This document shows positions 24,284 through 34,861 of a stretch of 64,000 bases of DNA, in pieces. The stretch is from assembly GCF_000374145.1 (NCBI RefSeq), contig NZ_KB893654.1, positions 186,001-250,000 of the forward strand, written 5' to 3'. Each line of letters begins with the position of its first letter. Within the stretch, counting starts at the first letter, position 1. The notes below the pieces were generated by a model. It saw only the letters and a program-made list of their open reading frames with translations. It searched no databases and was not told the origin of the DNA. This DNA comes from Neomegalonema perideroedes DSM 15528. Lineage in GTDB: Bacteria; Pseudomonadota; Alphaproteobacteria; Rhodobacterales; Rhodobacteraceae. Made by a program: the position numbers and the translations under genes.

Positions 24284-25540
24284 ATGTCCGAGATTCAGCG
24301 AAAAGCTCAAGAGCAGATGCGGACGGAAGGCGTCCTGATCCTCGGCGGCGGCTTGACGGGGGGCTCTCTGGCTCTGGTTCTGGCCTCGGGGGGGATCCCC
24401 TCGGTGGTGATCGACGCCGCGCCCCGCGCAAGGCATTTCGAGGAGGAGTTCGACGGACGCGCCTCCGCCGTGGCGGCGGGCTCCAAGCGCCTTCTGGAGG
24501 TTCTCGGCGTCTGGGAGGCCATGGCCGGAGAGGTCCAGCCGATCGACGACATCCTCGTGACCGAAGGCCGCGTCTCGGAGGGCTCCTTCGCGCATTTCCT
24601 CCATTTCGACCATCGCGAGACCGGGCGCGGGCCTTTCGGCTGGCTGACCGAGAACCGCCATCTGCGCCGCGAGATCCGCCGCCGCCTCGAAGAGGAGCCT
24701 CTGATCACGCTGGTCGACGAGACGCGGATTCAGGATCTGACGGCCTCGCCCGCCGAAGCCGAAGCCCTCTCGGCCGACGGCCGGAGCTGGCGCGGAGCTC
24801 TGGCGGTGATCTGCGAGGGGCGGGGCTCCTCCACGGCGGAGGCGGCGGGCTTCCGCCACGCCCGCTGGCGCTACGACCAGACGGGGCTGGTGGCGACCAT
24901 CCGCCACGAAAAGCCGCATGAGGGCGTGGCTCATGAATATTTCCTGCCCTCGGGGCCTTTCGCGGTTCTGCCTCTGACGGGGAATCGCTCCTCGCTGGTC
25001 TGGACGGAGAAGCCGGAGCCCGCCCGAGCCGTGATGGCGGCGGGCGAAGAGGCCTTTTTGCGCGAGGTCCGGCGGCGCATGGGCGGCATGCTCGGCGGGC
25101 TGGAGCTGGAGGGGCCGCGCTGGAGCTATCCCTTAAGCTTCTCGCTGGCCTATGATTATGTGAAGCCGCGTCTGGCTTTGCTGGGGGATTCCGCCCATGC
25201 GGTGCATCCCATCGCGGGGCAGGGGCTGAATCTCGGCTTCCGCGACGTGGCGGCGCTCGCGGAGGTTCTGACCGAGGCTCTGCGCCGGGGCGAGGACATC
25301 GGCGCGCTCGACGTGCTGGAGCGCTATCAGCGCCGCCGCCGCTTCGACAACGCCGCCATGGGGCTCGGCATGGACGCCATGAACCGGCTCTTCTCGAATG
25401 ATTCCGCGATTCTGCGGGCCGTGCGGGGCTTTGGGATCTCGGCGGTGGAGAAGCTCGCGCCTCTGAAGCGGCGCTTCATGGCTCAGGCGGCGGGCGAGAT
25501 GGGCGACTTGCCGCGTCTGCTGCGCGGCGAGCCGCTCTAG
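24284..25540 (+). CDS. FAD-dependent monooxygenase of the UbiH/UbiF/COQ6 family
   Basis: 418 residues. Marks are the N-terminal dinucleotide site G-G-G-L-T-G-G-S-L, the family motif E-E-F-D-G-R-A-S-A-V-A-A-G-S and the second FAD motif A-L-L-G-D-S-A-H-A-V-H-P-I-A-G-Q-G-L-N. It most likely hydroxylates the ubiquinone ring. The particular ring position cannot be told from sequence. AAGGAG lies about 7 nt before the ATG at 24284. Monocistronic, followed by a good terminator. Confidence 0.9.
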   Translation: MSEIQRKAQEQMRTEGVLILGGGLTGGSLALVLASGGIPSVVIDAAPRARHFEEEFDGRASAVAAGSKRLLEVLGVWEAMAGEVQPIDDILVTEGRVSEGSFAHFLHFDHRETGRGPFGWLTENRHLRREIRRRLEEEPLITLVDETRIQDLTASPAEAEALSADGRSWRGALAVICEGRGSSTAEAAGFRHARWRYDQTGLVATIRHEKPHEGVAHEYFLPSGPFAVLPLTGNRSSLVWTEKPEPARAVMAAGEEAFLREVRRRMGGMLGGLELEGPRWSYPLSFSLAYDYVKPRLALLGDSAHAVHPIAGQGLNLGFRDVAALAEVLTEALRRGEDIGALDVLERYQRRRRFDNAAMGLGMDAMNRLFSNDSAILRAVRGFGISAVEKLAPLKRRFMAQAAGEMGDLPRLLRGEPL

Positions 25541-25547
25541 GCGGGCG

Positions 25548-25569
25548 GAGAGCGCCGGAGGGCGCTCTC
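25548..25569. terminator. Bidirectional hairpin between convergent genes
   Basis: A perfect 9-bp stem GAGAGCGCC/GGCGCTCTC (25548-25556/25561-25569), loop GGAG, 7 nt after the monooxygenase stop and 14 nt from the stop of the convergent gene. Confidence 0.65.
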
Positions 25570-25583
25570 GCTCGAACCGGCGC

Positions 25584-26078
25584 TTATTCGATGGTGACGG
25601 GCGCGGGCGGCGCCTCGGATTTCCTGAACAGCGCCACGGCGGCGTAGCAGGCCGGGGCCTGGCATCCGTACATCCGCACCTGAATGCCGAAGGATCCGGT
25701 CTCCGAGGCTTCGAAACGGGCGAAGGCCGTATCGCTGACGCTATAGTCGGAGGCGGCTTCGGAGCCCGCGGAATCCGTGACTTGAAGATCGACGTCGGAG
25801 CAATCCACGTCGCAGACCGCGACCACGGCGTAGCGTCCGCCCGCCTCCAGATAGGCTTCTGAATCCCAATTGCTGTCGGAATCCACCGCCGAGACCTGTC
25901 GGTGCTGCAGCAGGAAGCCCGATTGCTCCAGCCTTTCCTGCGCCCGGTCGAGCAGCGCGTTGACTTGCCCCACATAAGCGGCGTCGGCGGAGGGGAAGTC
26001 CTCCGGCGCGGCCTCCTGCGCGCGCGCGGGCGCGGCCAGAAGCGAAAGGCCCCAAAGCGCCCAGAGCAGATGTTTCAT
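25584..26078 (-). CDS. Small secreted protein of unknown function (164 aa)
   Basis: A clear signal peptide (K-H-L-L-W-A-L-W-G-L-S-L-L-A, cleaved at A-R-A-Q) is followed by about 140 mature residues. These contain two close Cys pairs, C-D-V-D-C near 90 and G-C-Q-A-P-A-C near 142, and beta strands (Y-A-V-V-A-V-C, V-D-L-Q-V-T-D), suggesting a small disulfide-held beta domain. GGGAGG lies before the ATG at 26078. I do not recognise the family. It lies downstream of the LytM gene on the same strand, separated by 137 nt and a weak hairpin. Confidence 0.75.
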   Translation of the reverse strand: MKHLLWALWGLSLLAAPARAQEAAPEDFPSADAAYVGQVNALLDRAQERLEQSGFLLQHRQVSAVDSDSNWDSEAYLEAGGRYAVVAVCDVDCSDVDLQVTDSAGSEAASDYSVSDTAFARFEASETGSFGIQVRMYGCQAPACYAAVALFRKSEAPPAPVTIE

Positions 26079-26133
26079 CAGATCCTCCCAAGTGCTCGCG
26101 CGAGATCCGCAGGCGAAGCGCCCGCCCCTCCAT

Positions 26134-26151
26134 CCTCCTTTATAGAGGAGG
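26134..26151 (-). terminator. Weak hairpin between the LytM gene and the small secreted gene
   Basis: CCTCCT/AGGAGG (26134-26139/26146-26151) with a 6-nt loop; no T tract. A possible weak terminator of the LytM gene, or an RNA structure in the leader of the next gene. Confidence 0.3.
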
Positions 26152-26215
26152 CCGCGTCCATGAAAGAGCGCCGCCGATCAGCGTCATAAGGCTTTTGCGC
26201 GCGCCGAAGCCGCTT

Positions 26216-27175
26216 TCAGCGCAGATCGATCCGGCGGGAATCGCGCAGGAGCTCGCGCCCCTCGCGGAGGAGGCGCAGGCTCCCTTCATAGCCGCCCGGC
26301 GGCCAGATCTCGTAACCGCCGTCCTTGGGCTCCACCCCGAGCCGCAGGAAGAAGACTCCGGAACCCGAATCCACGCGATAAGGCTCGTCGGCGGCGATCT
26401 TGCCGGAGGGGTCGCGCAGACTGGCCCGCAATTCGTCGCCGGGGCGCGCGCCGAGAACCTGCGCCCAGATGAAGATGAAATCCCGCCCGCCGGCCGGCGG
26501 AGGCAGGGCGGCGGGATCGGTCTTGACCGCCTGCAGCGTGGGCGGAGCGCCCGCCAGACCCCAGTTCAGGATCTCGGGACGCGGCGTCCAGCCCGCCAGA
26601 CCCGAATCGCCACGCCAGAGGCCCGAGCCTCCGCAGGCGCCTTTGAAGGGATCGGCGACGAGCTCGCCTTTCTTCACGGCGAAATGCAGATGGGGAAAGC
26701 TCGTCGCGCCCGAGACGCCCATATTCCCGAGCGGCTGGCCGCGCTGAACGACGTCGCCCACGCGGACCTGAACCGAGCCGAGCACCATATGGCAATATTG
26801 CGTGATCCAGCCCTCGCCATGCTCCAGCGTGACGCCGTTGCCGCAATTGGCGGCGAAAAGCGCTTGTCCGTCCTCCAGCATATGGTCGAGCTGAGAATCC
26901 ATCGCCCGCACCACGCGCCCCTCGGCGGCGGCGCGGATCGTCACGCCGCGCTTGAGGTCGGTCAGGGCCGGGACGCGGATGTCCACGCCTTCATGACCCT
27001 CGTAGCTCGCGGCGCCGCAGGCGAAATCCTGCACGCCGGGCCCGGGGATGCGGTCCACCAGATGCTGAATGAAGCAATCGCGGCCTAAGGCGCAATCCAC
27101 GGGGAGACTCAGCTCCAGCGCCTGAGCCGGAAGCGGCGCGCAGAGAAGGGCGGCGAAGGCGAGACGGCGAAGCAT
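26216..27175 (-). CDS. M23 (LytM) peptidase
   Basis: 319 residues with a signal peptide ending A-Q-A-L near residue 20. The LytM zinc motifs are present: G-H-E-G-V-D (His and Asp) near residue 60 and H-L-H-F near residue 165, with Y-C-H-M between. A complete site suggests an active endopeptidase that cuts peptide cross-links in peptidoglycan. A C-terminal beta domain of about 130 residues (about 190-319) is extra to the catalytic core. AAGGAG lies 9 nt before the ATG at 27175. Confidence 0.88.
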   Translation of the reverse strand: MLRRLAFAALLCAPLPAQALELSLPVDCALGRDCFIQHLVDRIPGPGVQDFACGAASYEGHEGVDIRVPALTDLKRGVTIRAAAEGRVVRAMDSQLDHMLEDGQALFAANCGNGVTLEHGEGWITQYCHMVLGSVQVRVGDVVQRGQPLGNMGVSGATSFPHLHFAVKKGELVADPFKGACGGSGLWRGDSGLAGWTPRPEILNWGLAGAPPTLQAVKTDPAALPPPAGGRDFIFIWAQVLGARPGDELRASLRDPSGKIAADEPYRVDSGSGVFFLRLGVEPKDGGYEIWPPGGYEGSLRLLREGRELLRDSRRIDLR

Positions 27176-27281
27176 GCGGGCGGGCTCCTTGAGCGGAAGG
27201 CGCCGCATCAAAGCGCGAAAATCCGCCCTTGTCCAAGGCGCGGGCGGTTAAGCTGGGCTCGCCCCCCTAAAATCGCTCATG

Positions 27282-27310
27282 AAAAAAGGCGCCCTTTGGG
27301 GGGCGCCTTT
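27282..27310 (-). terminator. Intrinsic terminator of clpA
   Basis: A 10-bp perfect stem AAAGGCGCCC/GGGCGCCTTT (27285-27294/27301-27310), 6-nt loop, followed on the minus strand by a run of T (complement of A 27282-27287). A textbook rho-independent terminator. Confidence 0.9.
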
Positions 27311-27337
27311 CGTCGTTTTTCGGCGGCGGAGCCGCGA

Positions 27338-29671
<2,334 letters not shown>

Positions 29672-29796
29672 GGCCGCCTCCTTCCCGCGAAATCGGCGAC
29701 CGGGGGGCGAAGCCCGTCGCCGTCTTAGGATGATGACGCCCCGCCGAGCCTTCTGGCAAGTCCCGTTTTCGGGAGCCTGCCCTTTTGGCGGAGCGC

Positions 29797-30159
29797 CTAT
29801 TCTTTCTCCATGCGGCACCGCAGAGGGTGCTGATGGACGCGCGCGTAATCCATCACCTGCGCGATCTTGGTTTCGGCGATCTCATAGGTGTAGACCCCGA
29901 CGACCGCCGCCCCCTTGGTGTGGACGGTCATCATGATGTCGTAGGCTCGCGCTGTCGGAATGCTGAAGAACATCCTCAGCACATGCACGACGAACTCCAT
30001 GGGGGTGAAGTCGTCGTTGAGCATGACGATGCGATACATGGGAGGCCGCTTCGCCACGGCCCGGGGCCGGGTCTTGAGCTCCGCGCCGCGATCCGGTTCG
30101 TCGGGATCGCGTTCGGGCCCAAGGCGAAGAGACGCTGACAGATGCGGGATCACGGTCAT
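29797..30159 (-). CDS. clpS: Clp adaptor ClpS
   Basis: 120 residues. The core has the N-degron pocket residues in [17 protein letters not shown], then M-M-x-V-H and [12 protein letters not shown]. ClpS hands proteins with destabilising N-terminal residues to ClpA. The first 40 residues are a variable, charged arm. The ATG at 30159 was chosen because it fits the family; 25 further codons upstream are open but cross the likely promoter. clpS-clpA is the conserved order. Confidence 0.93.
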   Translation of the reverse strand: MTVIPHLSASLRLGPERDPDEPDRGAELKTRPRAVAKRPPMYRIVMLNDDFTPMEFVVHVLRMFFSIPTARAYDIMMTVHTKGAAVVGVYTYEIAETKIAQVMDYARVHQHPLRCRMEKE

Positions 30160-30188
30160 TACGCCAATCTGATATAGAACCTTTTCAG

Positions 30189-30217
30189 AAGATAAAAAGA
30201 CCCGAGCCGTTTTGCAA
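30189..30217 (-). promoter_or_regulatory. Candidate sigma-70-type promoter for clpS
   Basis: On the minus strand TTGCAA (30217-30212) and TATCTT (30194-30189) are separated by 17 nt, inside an AT-rich patch just before clpS. Each box matches the consensus at 4 of 6 bases. Confidence 0.35.
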
Positions 30218-30355
30218 ATTCTCCGGACCGACAAACGGATATGATCCTCTGACGCATTGACGGACGTCGTTAAGGGAGTGTTATGCAGGGGCTTCTAGAT
30301 TCTTCCGGATTCTTCTAGATTCACCGCCGGCGACCGAACCGATGGAGCAGATGGA

Positions 30356-31657
30356 ATGAGGCGATCCCTCCCCCCGACTCGCGCCCTGCGCGTCTTGCGC
30401 GCGCTGACGAAAGGCGCGCTGGCCGCAGGGCTCGCCGCGCTGGTCCTGACAGCGACGGCCCCGCAGGCGGCGGCCAATCCCAAATACGCCTCGGTGACGA
30501 TGGACGTCCGCACGGGCGAGATCCTCGCATCCGAGAATCCCGACAAGCGGCTTTATCCCGCTTCGCTCACCAAGATGATGACGCTTTATCTGGTGTTCGA
30601 GGCCATCGAAAACAAGCAGCTCCGCATCGATCAGAGCTTCGTGGTTTCGGCGCGGGCGGCGGCTCAGCCGGCGACCAAGCTCGGGCTCAAGCGCGGCGAG
30701 ACCATCACGCTGCGTCAGGCGATCCACGCCGCCGCGGTGCGCTCGGCCAACGACGCCGTCGTCGTGCTGGCGGAGGCCGTCGCGGGCGACGAGGAGACCT
30801 TCGCCCAGCGCATGACCGCCAAGGCCAAAGCCCTCGGCATGACCAACAGCGCCTTTCGCAATCCGCATGGCCTGACGGCGGCGGGACAGCTCTCCTCGGC
30901 GCGCGACATGGCGATCCTCGGGCGGCGCATCTATCTGGATTTCCCGCAATATTACCCGATCTTCAGCCGCGAGGCCGTGGTCTGGGGCGGGCGGCGCATG
31001 CCCGCCACCAACAAGCTGCTGACCGGCTATCCGGGGACGGACGGCCTCAAGACCGGCTACACCGTCGCTTCGGGCTATAATCTGGTCTCCACCGCCGAGC
31101 GCGACGGACGCCGCGTGCTGGTGGCGGTCTTCGGCGGAACCAGCGCCCGCTCCCGCGATCAGCGCGTGATGACCCTCATGGATCAGGGCTTCGCCCTGCT
31201 CAAGAGCCGCGCGGCGGCTCCGGCGGTGGCGGCGGCGCCCGCGCCTCAGCCGCGCCCGACCGGCCTCGTCATGGCGCCTCCGCCGCGTCCCAAGCCCACG
31301 ATCGCGCAGCGCCCGACGGCGGTCCGCATGGCGGCCTTCCAGCCGCCCGCCGGAGCCCCCGCCGCCCGGATCGCCGCTCAAAACGAGGAATGGGCGGTGC
31401 AGCTCGGCGGCTTCCCCACCGGAGACGAAGCTCAGAACCGCATCCATCTGGCGGCGGTGATGGGCGTGCTGCGCCCCGAGACTCAGGCCGCGCCGCGCAT
31501 CGTCGCCGACGCGCGTCCGGAAGGCGGCTTCCTCTATCGCGCCCAGATCCTGAGCCTGCGCATGGCCTCGGCGCATGAGCTCTGCCACGCCTTCATGACG
31601 CAGGGCATGGAATGCGCGATCACGCCTCCGGCGGGCTGGCGGCTCCCGGCGCGTTAA
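30356..31657 (+). CDS. D-alanyl-D-alanine carboxypeptidase (PBP5/6 type)
   Basis: 433 residues. Signal peptide with A-A-A-N cleavage near residue 41. Penicillin-binding motifs: S70-L-T-K73, S130-A-N132 and K232-T-G. The enzyme trims the terminal D-Ala from peptidoglycan stem peptides. After a Pro/Ala linker (about 285-340) the last 90 residues (W-A-V-Q-L-G-G-F) look like a SPOR-type domain, which would target the protein to septal denuded glycan. Divergent from clpS. The start at 30356 fits the signal peptide. Confidence 0.9.
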   Translation: MRRSLPPTRALRVLRALTKGALAAGLAALVLTATAPQAAANPKYASVTMDVRTGEILASENPDKRLYPASLTKMMTLYLVFEAIENKQLRIDQSFVVSARAAAQPATKLGLKRGETITLRQAIHAAAVRSANDAVVVLAEAVAGDEETFAQRMTAKAKALGMTNSAFRNPHGLTAAGQLSSARDMAILGRRIYLDFPQYYPIFSREAVVWGGRRMPATNKLLTGYPGTDGLKTGYTVASGYNLVSTAERDGRRVLVAVFGGTSARSRDQRVMTLMDQGFALLKSRAAAPAVAAAPAPQPRPTGLVMAPPPRPKPTIAQRPTAVRMAAFQPPAGAPAARIAAQNEEWAVQLGGFPTGDEAQNRIHLAAVMGVLRPETQAAPRIVADARPEGGFLYRAQILSLRMASAHELCHAFMTQGMECAITPPAGWRLPAR

Positions 31658-31717
31658 CCCGGGGCGTTAACCGGCGCGTCGCCCCGGCGCGTCGCATCGT
31701 CTTTCGGCGGTTGAGCG

Positions 31718-31750
31718 AAACGCCCGGTCCCCAGAGGGGCCGGGCGTTTT
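31718..31750. terminator. Bidirectional terminator between the carboxypeptidase gene and dapE
   Basis: Stem AAACGCCCGG/CCGGGCGTTT (31718-31727/31740-31749) extended by CCCC/GGGG after a bulged T, ending in TTTT on the plus strand. It lies between convergent genes. Confidence 0.85.
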
Positions 31751-31760
31751 CATGCGCGAA

Positions 31761-32927
31761 TCAGGAGGCGGCGCGGAAGCTCTGGAAATAGCGCTCGAGA
31801 ATCGCCTGATAGATCTCGGCGAGCTGAACGACATGGGCGGCCTCCACCCATTCGTCGGCCTTATGGAGCGTCGCGCCGACGAGGCCGAACTCCGCCGTCG
31901 GGCAGACCGCCTGCATATAGCGCGCGTCCGAGGTGCCGCCGGAGGTCGACAGCTCCGGACGCAGGCCCGTCGCGGCCTCCACCGAATCGCGGATCAGCGC
32001 CGTGAAGGGGCCGGGCTCCGTCACGAAGCTCACGCCCGAGACCCGGCGCGTCAGCTCCAGATCCACGCCGGTCGGGGGGAAGATCTCCGCCGCCGCCGCC
32101 TCGATTCGCTTGTGCAGCGAATCGGCCGTATGGGCGTCGTTGAAGCGGATGTTGAGTTTGGCCCGCGCCTCGGCGGGAATCACGTTGTCGGCGGGATTGC
32201 CCACGTCCACGGTGACGATGGAGAGGGTCGAGGGCTCGAAATGGGCGGTTCCCGCGTCCAGAGGCTCGGAGGCGAGGCGGTCGAGCAGCTTCATCAGCGG
32301 CGGAATCGGATTCCTCGCCCGATGCGGATAGGCCGCATGGCCCTGAGCGCCCCGCGCCGTCAGCGCGAAGGTGACCGAGCCGCGCCGTCCGATCTTCATC
32401 ATCTCGCCCATGCGCGCCGGACAGGTCGGCTCGCCGACGAGGCAATGATCCGGGCGTTCGCCTTGCGCGGCCATCCAGTCGAGGATCGCGGGGGTGCCGT
32501 CGACGCTGGGGCCTTCCTCGTCTCCGGTGATCGTCAGCAGGATGGAGCCGCCGAAATCCGGCGTCGCGGCGAGAAAGCGCGCCGCCGCCACGGCGAAGGC
32601 CGCCACGCCCGATTTCATATCCGCGGCGCCGCGCCCATAGAGCCGCCCGCCTTCAAGCTCGGCGCCCCAGGGGTCGCGGGTCCAGCCGCCGCCGGGAGGC
32701 ACCACGTCGAGATGTCCGTTGAAGGCGAAGGCCGGGCGGCCCTCGCCGTATCTGGCGAAGAGATTCGGCACGCCGTTGCGGTCGGGGCGGGCGCAGCGGA
32801 AGCCTTTCGCCTCCAGCCAGCCCTGAAGATGCGCGACGGCCTCTCCCGCGTCGGGCGTCACGGAGGGGATCCGCAAAAGCGCCTGAGTCAGAATCACGGC
32901 CTCGTCCAGCGCTTCGTCCGCAGACAT
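31761..32927 (-). CDS. dapE: Succinyl-diaminopimelate desuccinylase
   Basis: 388 residues, M20 metallopeptidase family. Metal-site motifs are F-N-G-H-L-D-V-V-P-P-G (His72), G-R-G-A-A-D-M-K (Asp103), G-D-E-E-G-P with the catalytic Glu, and a C-terminal S-G-G-T-S-D-A-R-Y. DapE removes the succinyl group late in the diaminopimelate/lysine pathway. The P-P-G-G-x-W-x-x-D-P-W segment distinguishes it from acetylornithine deacetylases. GGGAGAG precedes the ATG at 32927. It faces the carboxypeptidase gene across a shared terminator. Confidence 0.93.
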   Translation of the reverse strand: MSADEALDEAVILTQALLRIPSVTPDAGEAVAHLQGWLEAKGFRCARPDRNGVPNLFARYGEGRPAFAFNGHLDVVPPGGGWTRDPWGAELEGGRLYGRGAADMKSGVAAFAVAAARFLAATPDFGGSILLTITGDEEGPSVDGTPAILDWMAAQGERPDHCLVGEPTCPARMGEMMKIGRRGSVTFALTARGAQGHAAYPHRARNPIPPLMKLLDRLASEPLDAGTAHFEPSTLSIVTVDVGNPADNVIPAEARAKLNIRFNDAHTADSLHKRIEAAAAEIFPPTGVDLELTRRVSGVSFVTEPGPFTALIRDSVEAATGLRPELSTSGGTSDARYMQAVCPTAEFGLVGATLHKADEWVEAAHVVQLAEIYQAILERYFQSFRAAS

Positions 32928-32993
32928 GACGCTCTCCCTTGTCTCTGATCGGAGCCAAGGGAGTTAGCCCGAATTCCGGCCCTTTGGAAGGCT

Positions 32994-33170
32994 TCAGGGC
33001 CTCGGGGCCGCCGCCTCCGGCGCGGAAGAGGGCGGATGACGCGGCTCCGGCGCGCAGCCGCAGGCCCGCGTCGTCCAGAAGGCGAAGACGGCCGCCCCGA
33101 GCAGCAAAGCCGCGCCTGCGGCCCAGATCAGGGCGCGGCGGCTCCGGCGCGCGGCGGGCGCTCCGCTCAC
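32994..33170 (-). CDS. Small single-pass membrane protein (58 aa) coupled to the LOG gene
   Basis: A 58-residue frame starting with GTG at 33170; the GTGA overlap with the stop of the LOG-family gene is the main support. A basic start (A-A-R-R-S-R-R) precedes one transmembrane helix (A-L-I-W-A-A-G-A-A-L-L-L-G) and a tail with C-G-C and many Pro. It should sit in the inner membrane with the tail outside. No family recognised. Confidence 0.5.
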   Translation of the reverse strand: MSGAPAARRSRRALIWAAGAALLLGAAVFAFWTTRACGCAPEPRHPPSSAPEAAAPRP

Positions 33171-34000
33171 AGCTTGTACCAGTCCTTGACGATCCGCCAG
33201 CCGGTCGCGGCGTCGTCCACGAAGGAGAAGAGCTTGAGATCCTCCGGCGAGATGACGCCTTCCTCGGCCAGAGCCTCGAAATTCACCATGCGCCGCCAGA
33301 AGCTTTCCCCGAAGAGCAGAACCGGCATGGGCGCGGCGCGTCCGGTCTGGATCAGGGTGAGGGCCTCGAAGAGCTCGTCCATGGTGCCGAAGCCGCCGGG
33401 GAAGGCCGCCACCGCCTTGGCCCGCATGAGGAAATGCATCTTGCGGATCGCGAAATAGTGGAAGTTGAAGCAGAATTGCGGGCTGACGTAGGGATTGGGC
33501 GCCTGCTCGTGAGGCAGCACGATGTTCAGGCCGATGGAGGCCGCGCCGACGTCGGCGGCGCCGCGGTTGCCCGCCTCCATCACGCCGGGTCCGCCGCCGG
33601 TGCAGACGACGAACTCCTTGCCGTCGCTCTTGAGCGATTCCAGCGAGGCGATGCGCGCGAATTCCCGCGCCTCTTCGTAATAACGGGAGTTCGCCGCCAG
33701 ACGCGCCTTGATCTCCGGCGTCTTGCCCGCCCAAGCCTCTTTGCCGGGCTCGGGGATGCGCGCGCCGCCGAAGAGCACCACCGTCGAGGCGACGCCCGCT
33801 TCGCTCAGGATCATCTCAGGCTTGAGCAGCTCCAGCTGAAGCCGCACGGGGCGAAGCGCCTCATGCTTCATGAACTCCTGATCCGCGAAGGCGAGGCGAT
33901 AGGCGGAGGCTTCGGTTTGGGGCGTGCTGGGCGCGAGGGTCGCGTCGCGCAGATCCGCCTCGACCGGCTTCAGACGCGAGATTCGTTTATTCTTGGCCAT
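33167..34000 (-). CDS. LOG family (TIGR00730-like) nucleotide-processing protein
   Basis: 277 residues with a Rossmann-like fold and the LOG signature P-G-G-F-G-T-M-D-E near residue 200. C-T-G-G-G-P-G-V-M-E-A binds the phosphate. LOG proteins are phosphoribohydrolases that release free bases from nucleoside 5'-monophosphates (cytokinin activation in plants; wider nucleotide salvage in bacteria). The long N-terminal arm (about 80 residues) is typical of the alphaproteobacterial branch. The ATG at 34000 fits the family, although no strong ribosome site is seen. Coupled to the small membrane protein downstream. Confidence 0.85.
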   Translation of the reverse strand: MAKNKRISRLKPVEADLRDATLAPSTPQTEASAYRLAFADQEFMKHEALRPVRLQLELLKPEMILSEAGVASTVVLFGGARIPEPGKEAWAGKTPEIKARLAANSRYYEEAREFARIASLESLKSDGKEFVVCTGGGPGVMEAGNRGAADVGAASIGLNIVLPHEQAPNPYVSPQFCFNFHYFAIRKMHFLMRAKAVAAFPGGFGTMDELFEALTLIQTGRAAPMPVLLFGESFWRRMVNFEALAEEGVISPEDLKLFSFVDDAATGWRIVKDWYKL

Positions 34001-34126
34001 AAGGACGCCAGCCTTTCGGATGTTCAGGGCGTCCGCCTTCGGGCGCCCAAACTGCGGAGGGGGAGAGGCCGGGCCGCTCCCCGATTTCATTTTATGTCGG
34101 ACGAGATTGAGAAAGCGCCAATCCCC

Positions 34127-34861
34127 TCAACACCCCCAAGGACTGCGGGCGAGCCGGCCCTCCATCTCCTCCACCCAAGGCGGCAGGATCTCGGAGGCCG
34201 GGCCGCGGAGGGCCTCATGGAAGATATGGGAGATCTCCGTCTCCTCAAGATTCAGCTCCACGATCCGCGCTCCCGCCCGCCGCGCCTGAGCCGCGAAGCC
34301 CCCCGCCGGATAAACCGCCCCGCTCGTGCCGATGGAGGCGAAGAAGCGGCAATGCTCCAAAGCGGCCTCGATCTGCGGCAGGAACATGGGCATCTCGCCG
34401 AACCAGACCACGTCGGGCCGCGCGCCTCCGGATCGCCCGCAGGAGGGGCAAGCCTGCTCCGCGCCGAGATCGCCTTGGTCCGTCCAGACCGCTTCGCAGA
34501 AGGCGCAGCGCGTTTTGAAGAGTTCGCCGTGCATATGGAGCGCCTCGGCGCCCGCGCGCTCCAGAAGGTCGTCCACGTTCTGCGTCACGATCATGACCTG
34601 ATCCGGACAAGTCCTTTGCAGACGCGCCAAAGCTCGATGAGCGTCGTTGGGCTCGGCCTCGCGCAGATTGGCCCGGCGGGCGTTGTAGAAATCGCGGACC
34701 AGCTTCGGGTCGCGTTCGAAGCCTTCCGGCGTGGCCACGTCGTTCAGGTCGTAGCGGGTCCAGAGCCCGTCCTTTTCGCGGAAAGTCCCCAGCCCCGATT
34801 CCGCCGAAAGCCCCGCTCCGGTGAGAATCACAAGATCCGGACCATGTCCCGGTCTGCTCAT
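34127..34861 (-). CDS. cobB: NAD-dependent protein deacylase, sirtuin CobB
   Basis: 244 residues. NAD-binding G-A-G-L-S-A-E-S-G-L-G-T-F-R, T-Q-N-V-D at 93-97, the catalytic His111 in M-H-G, and zinc ligands Cys119, Cys122, Cys138 and Cys141 are all present. F-Y-N-A-R-R (about 58-63) carries the Tyr and Arg that class III sirtuins use to bind succinyl-lysine, so desuccinylase activity is likely as well as deacetylation. Its ATG overlaps the stop of the phytase-like gene (ATGA), making it the third gene of the miaB operon. Confidence 0.93.
   Translation of the reverse strand: MSRPGHGPDLVILTGAGLSAESGLGTFREKDGLWTRYDLNDVATPEGFERDPKLVRDFYNARRANLREAEPNDAHRALARLQRTCPDQVMIVTQNVDDLLERAGAEALHMHGELFKTRCAFCEAVWTDQGDLGAEQACPSCGRSGGARPDVVWFGEMPMFLPQIEAALEHCRFFASIGTSGAVYPAGGFAAQARRAGARIVELNLEETEISHIFHEALRGPASEILPPWVEEMEGRLARSPWGC

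Noticed and set aside
30270-30284. CtrA box upstream of the carboxypeptidase gene
   Set aside because: TTAA-N7-TTAT lacks the last A of the second half-site and has no further support.
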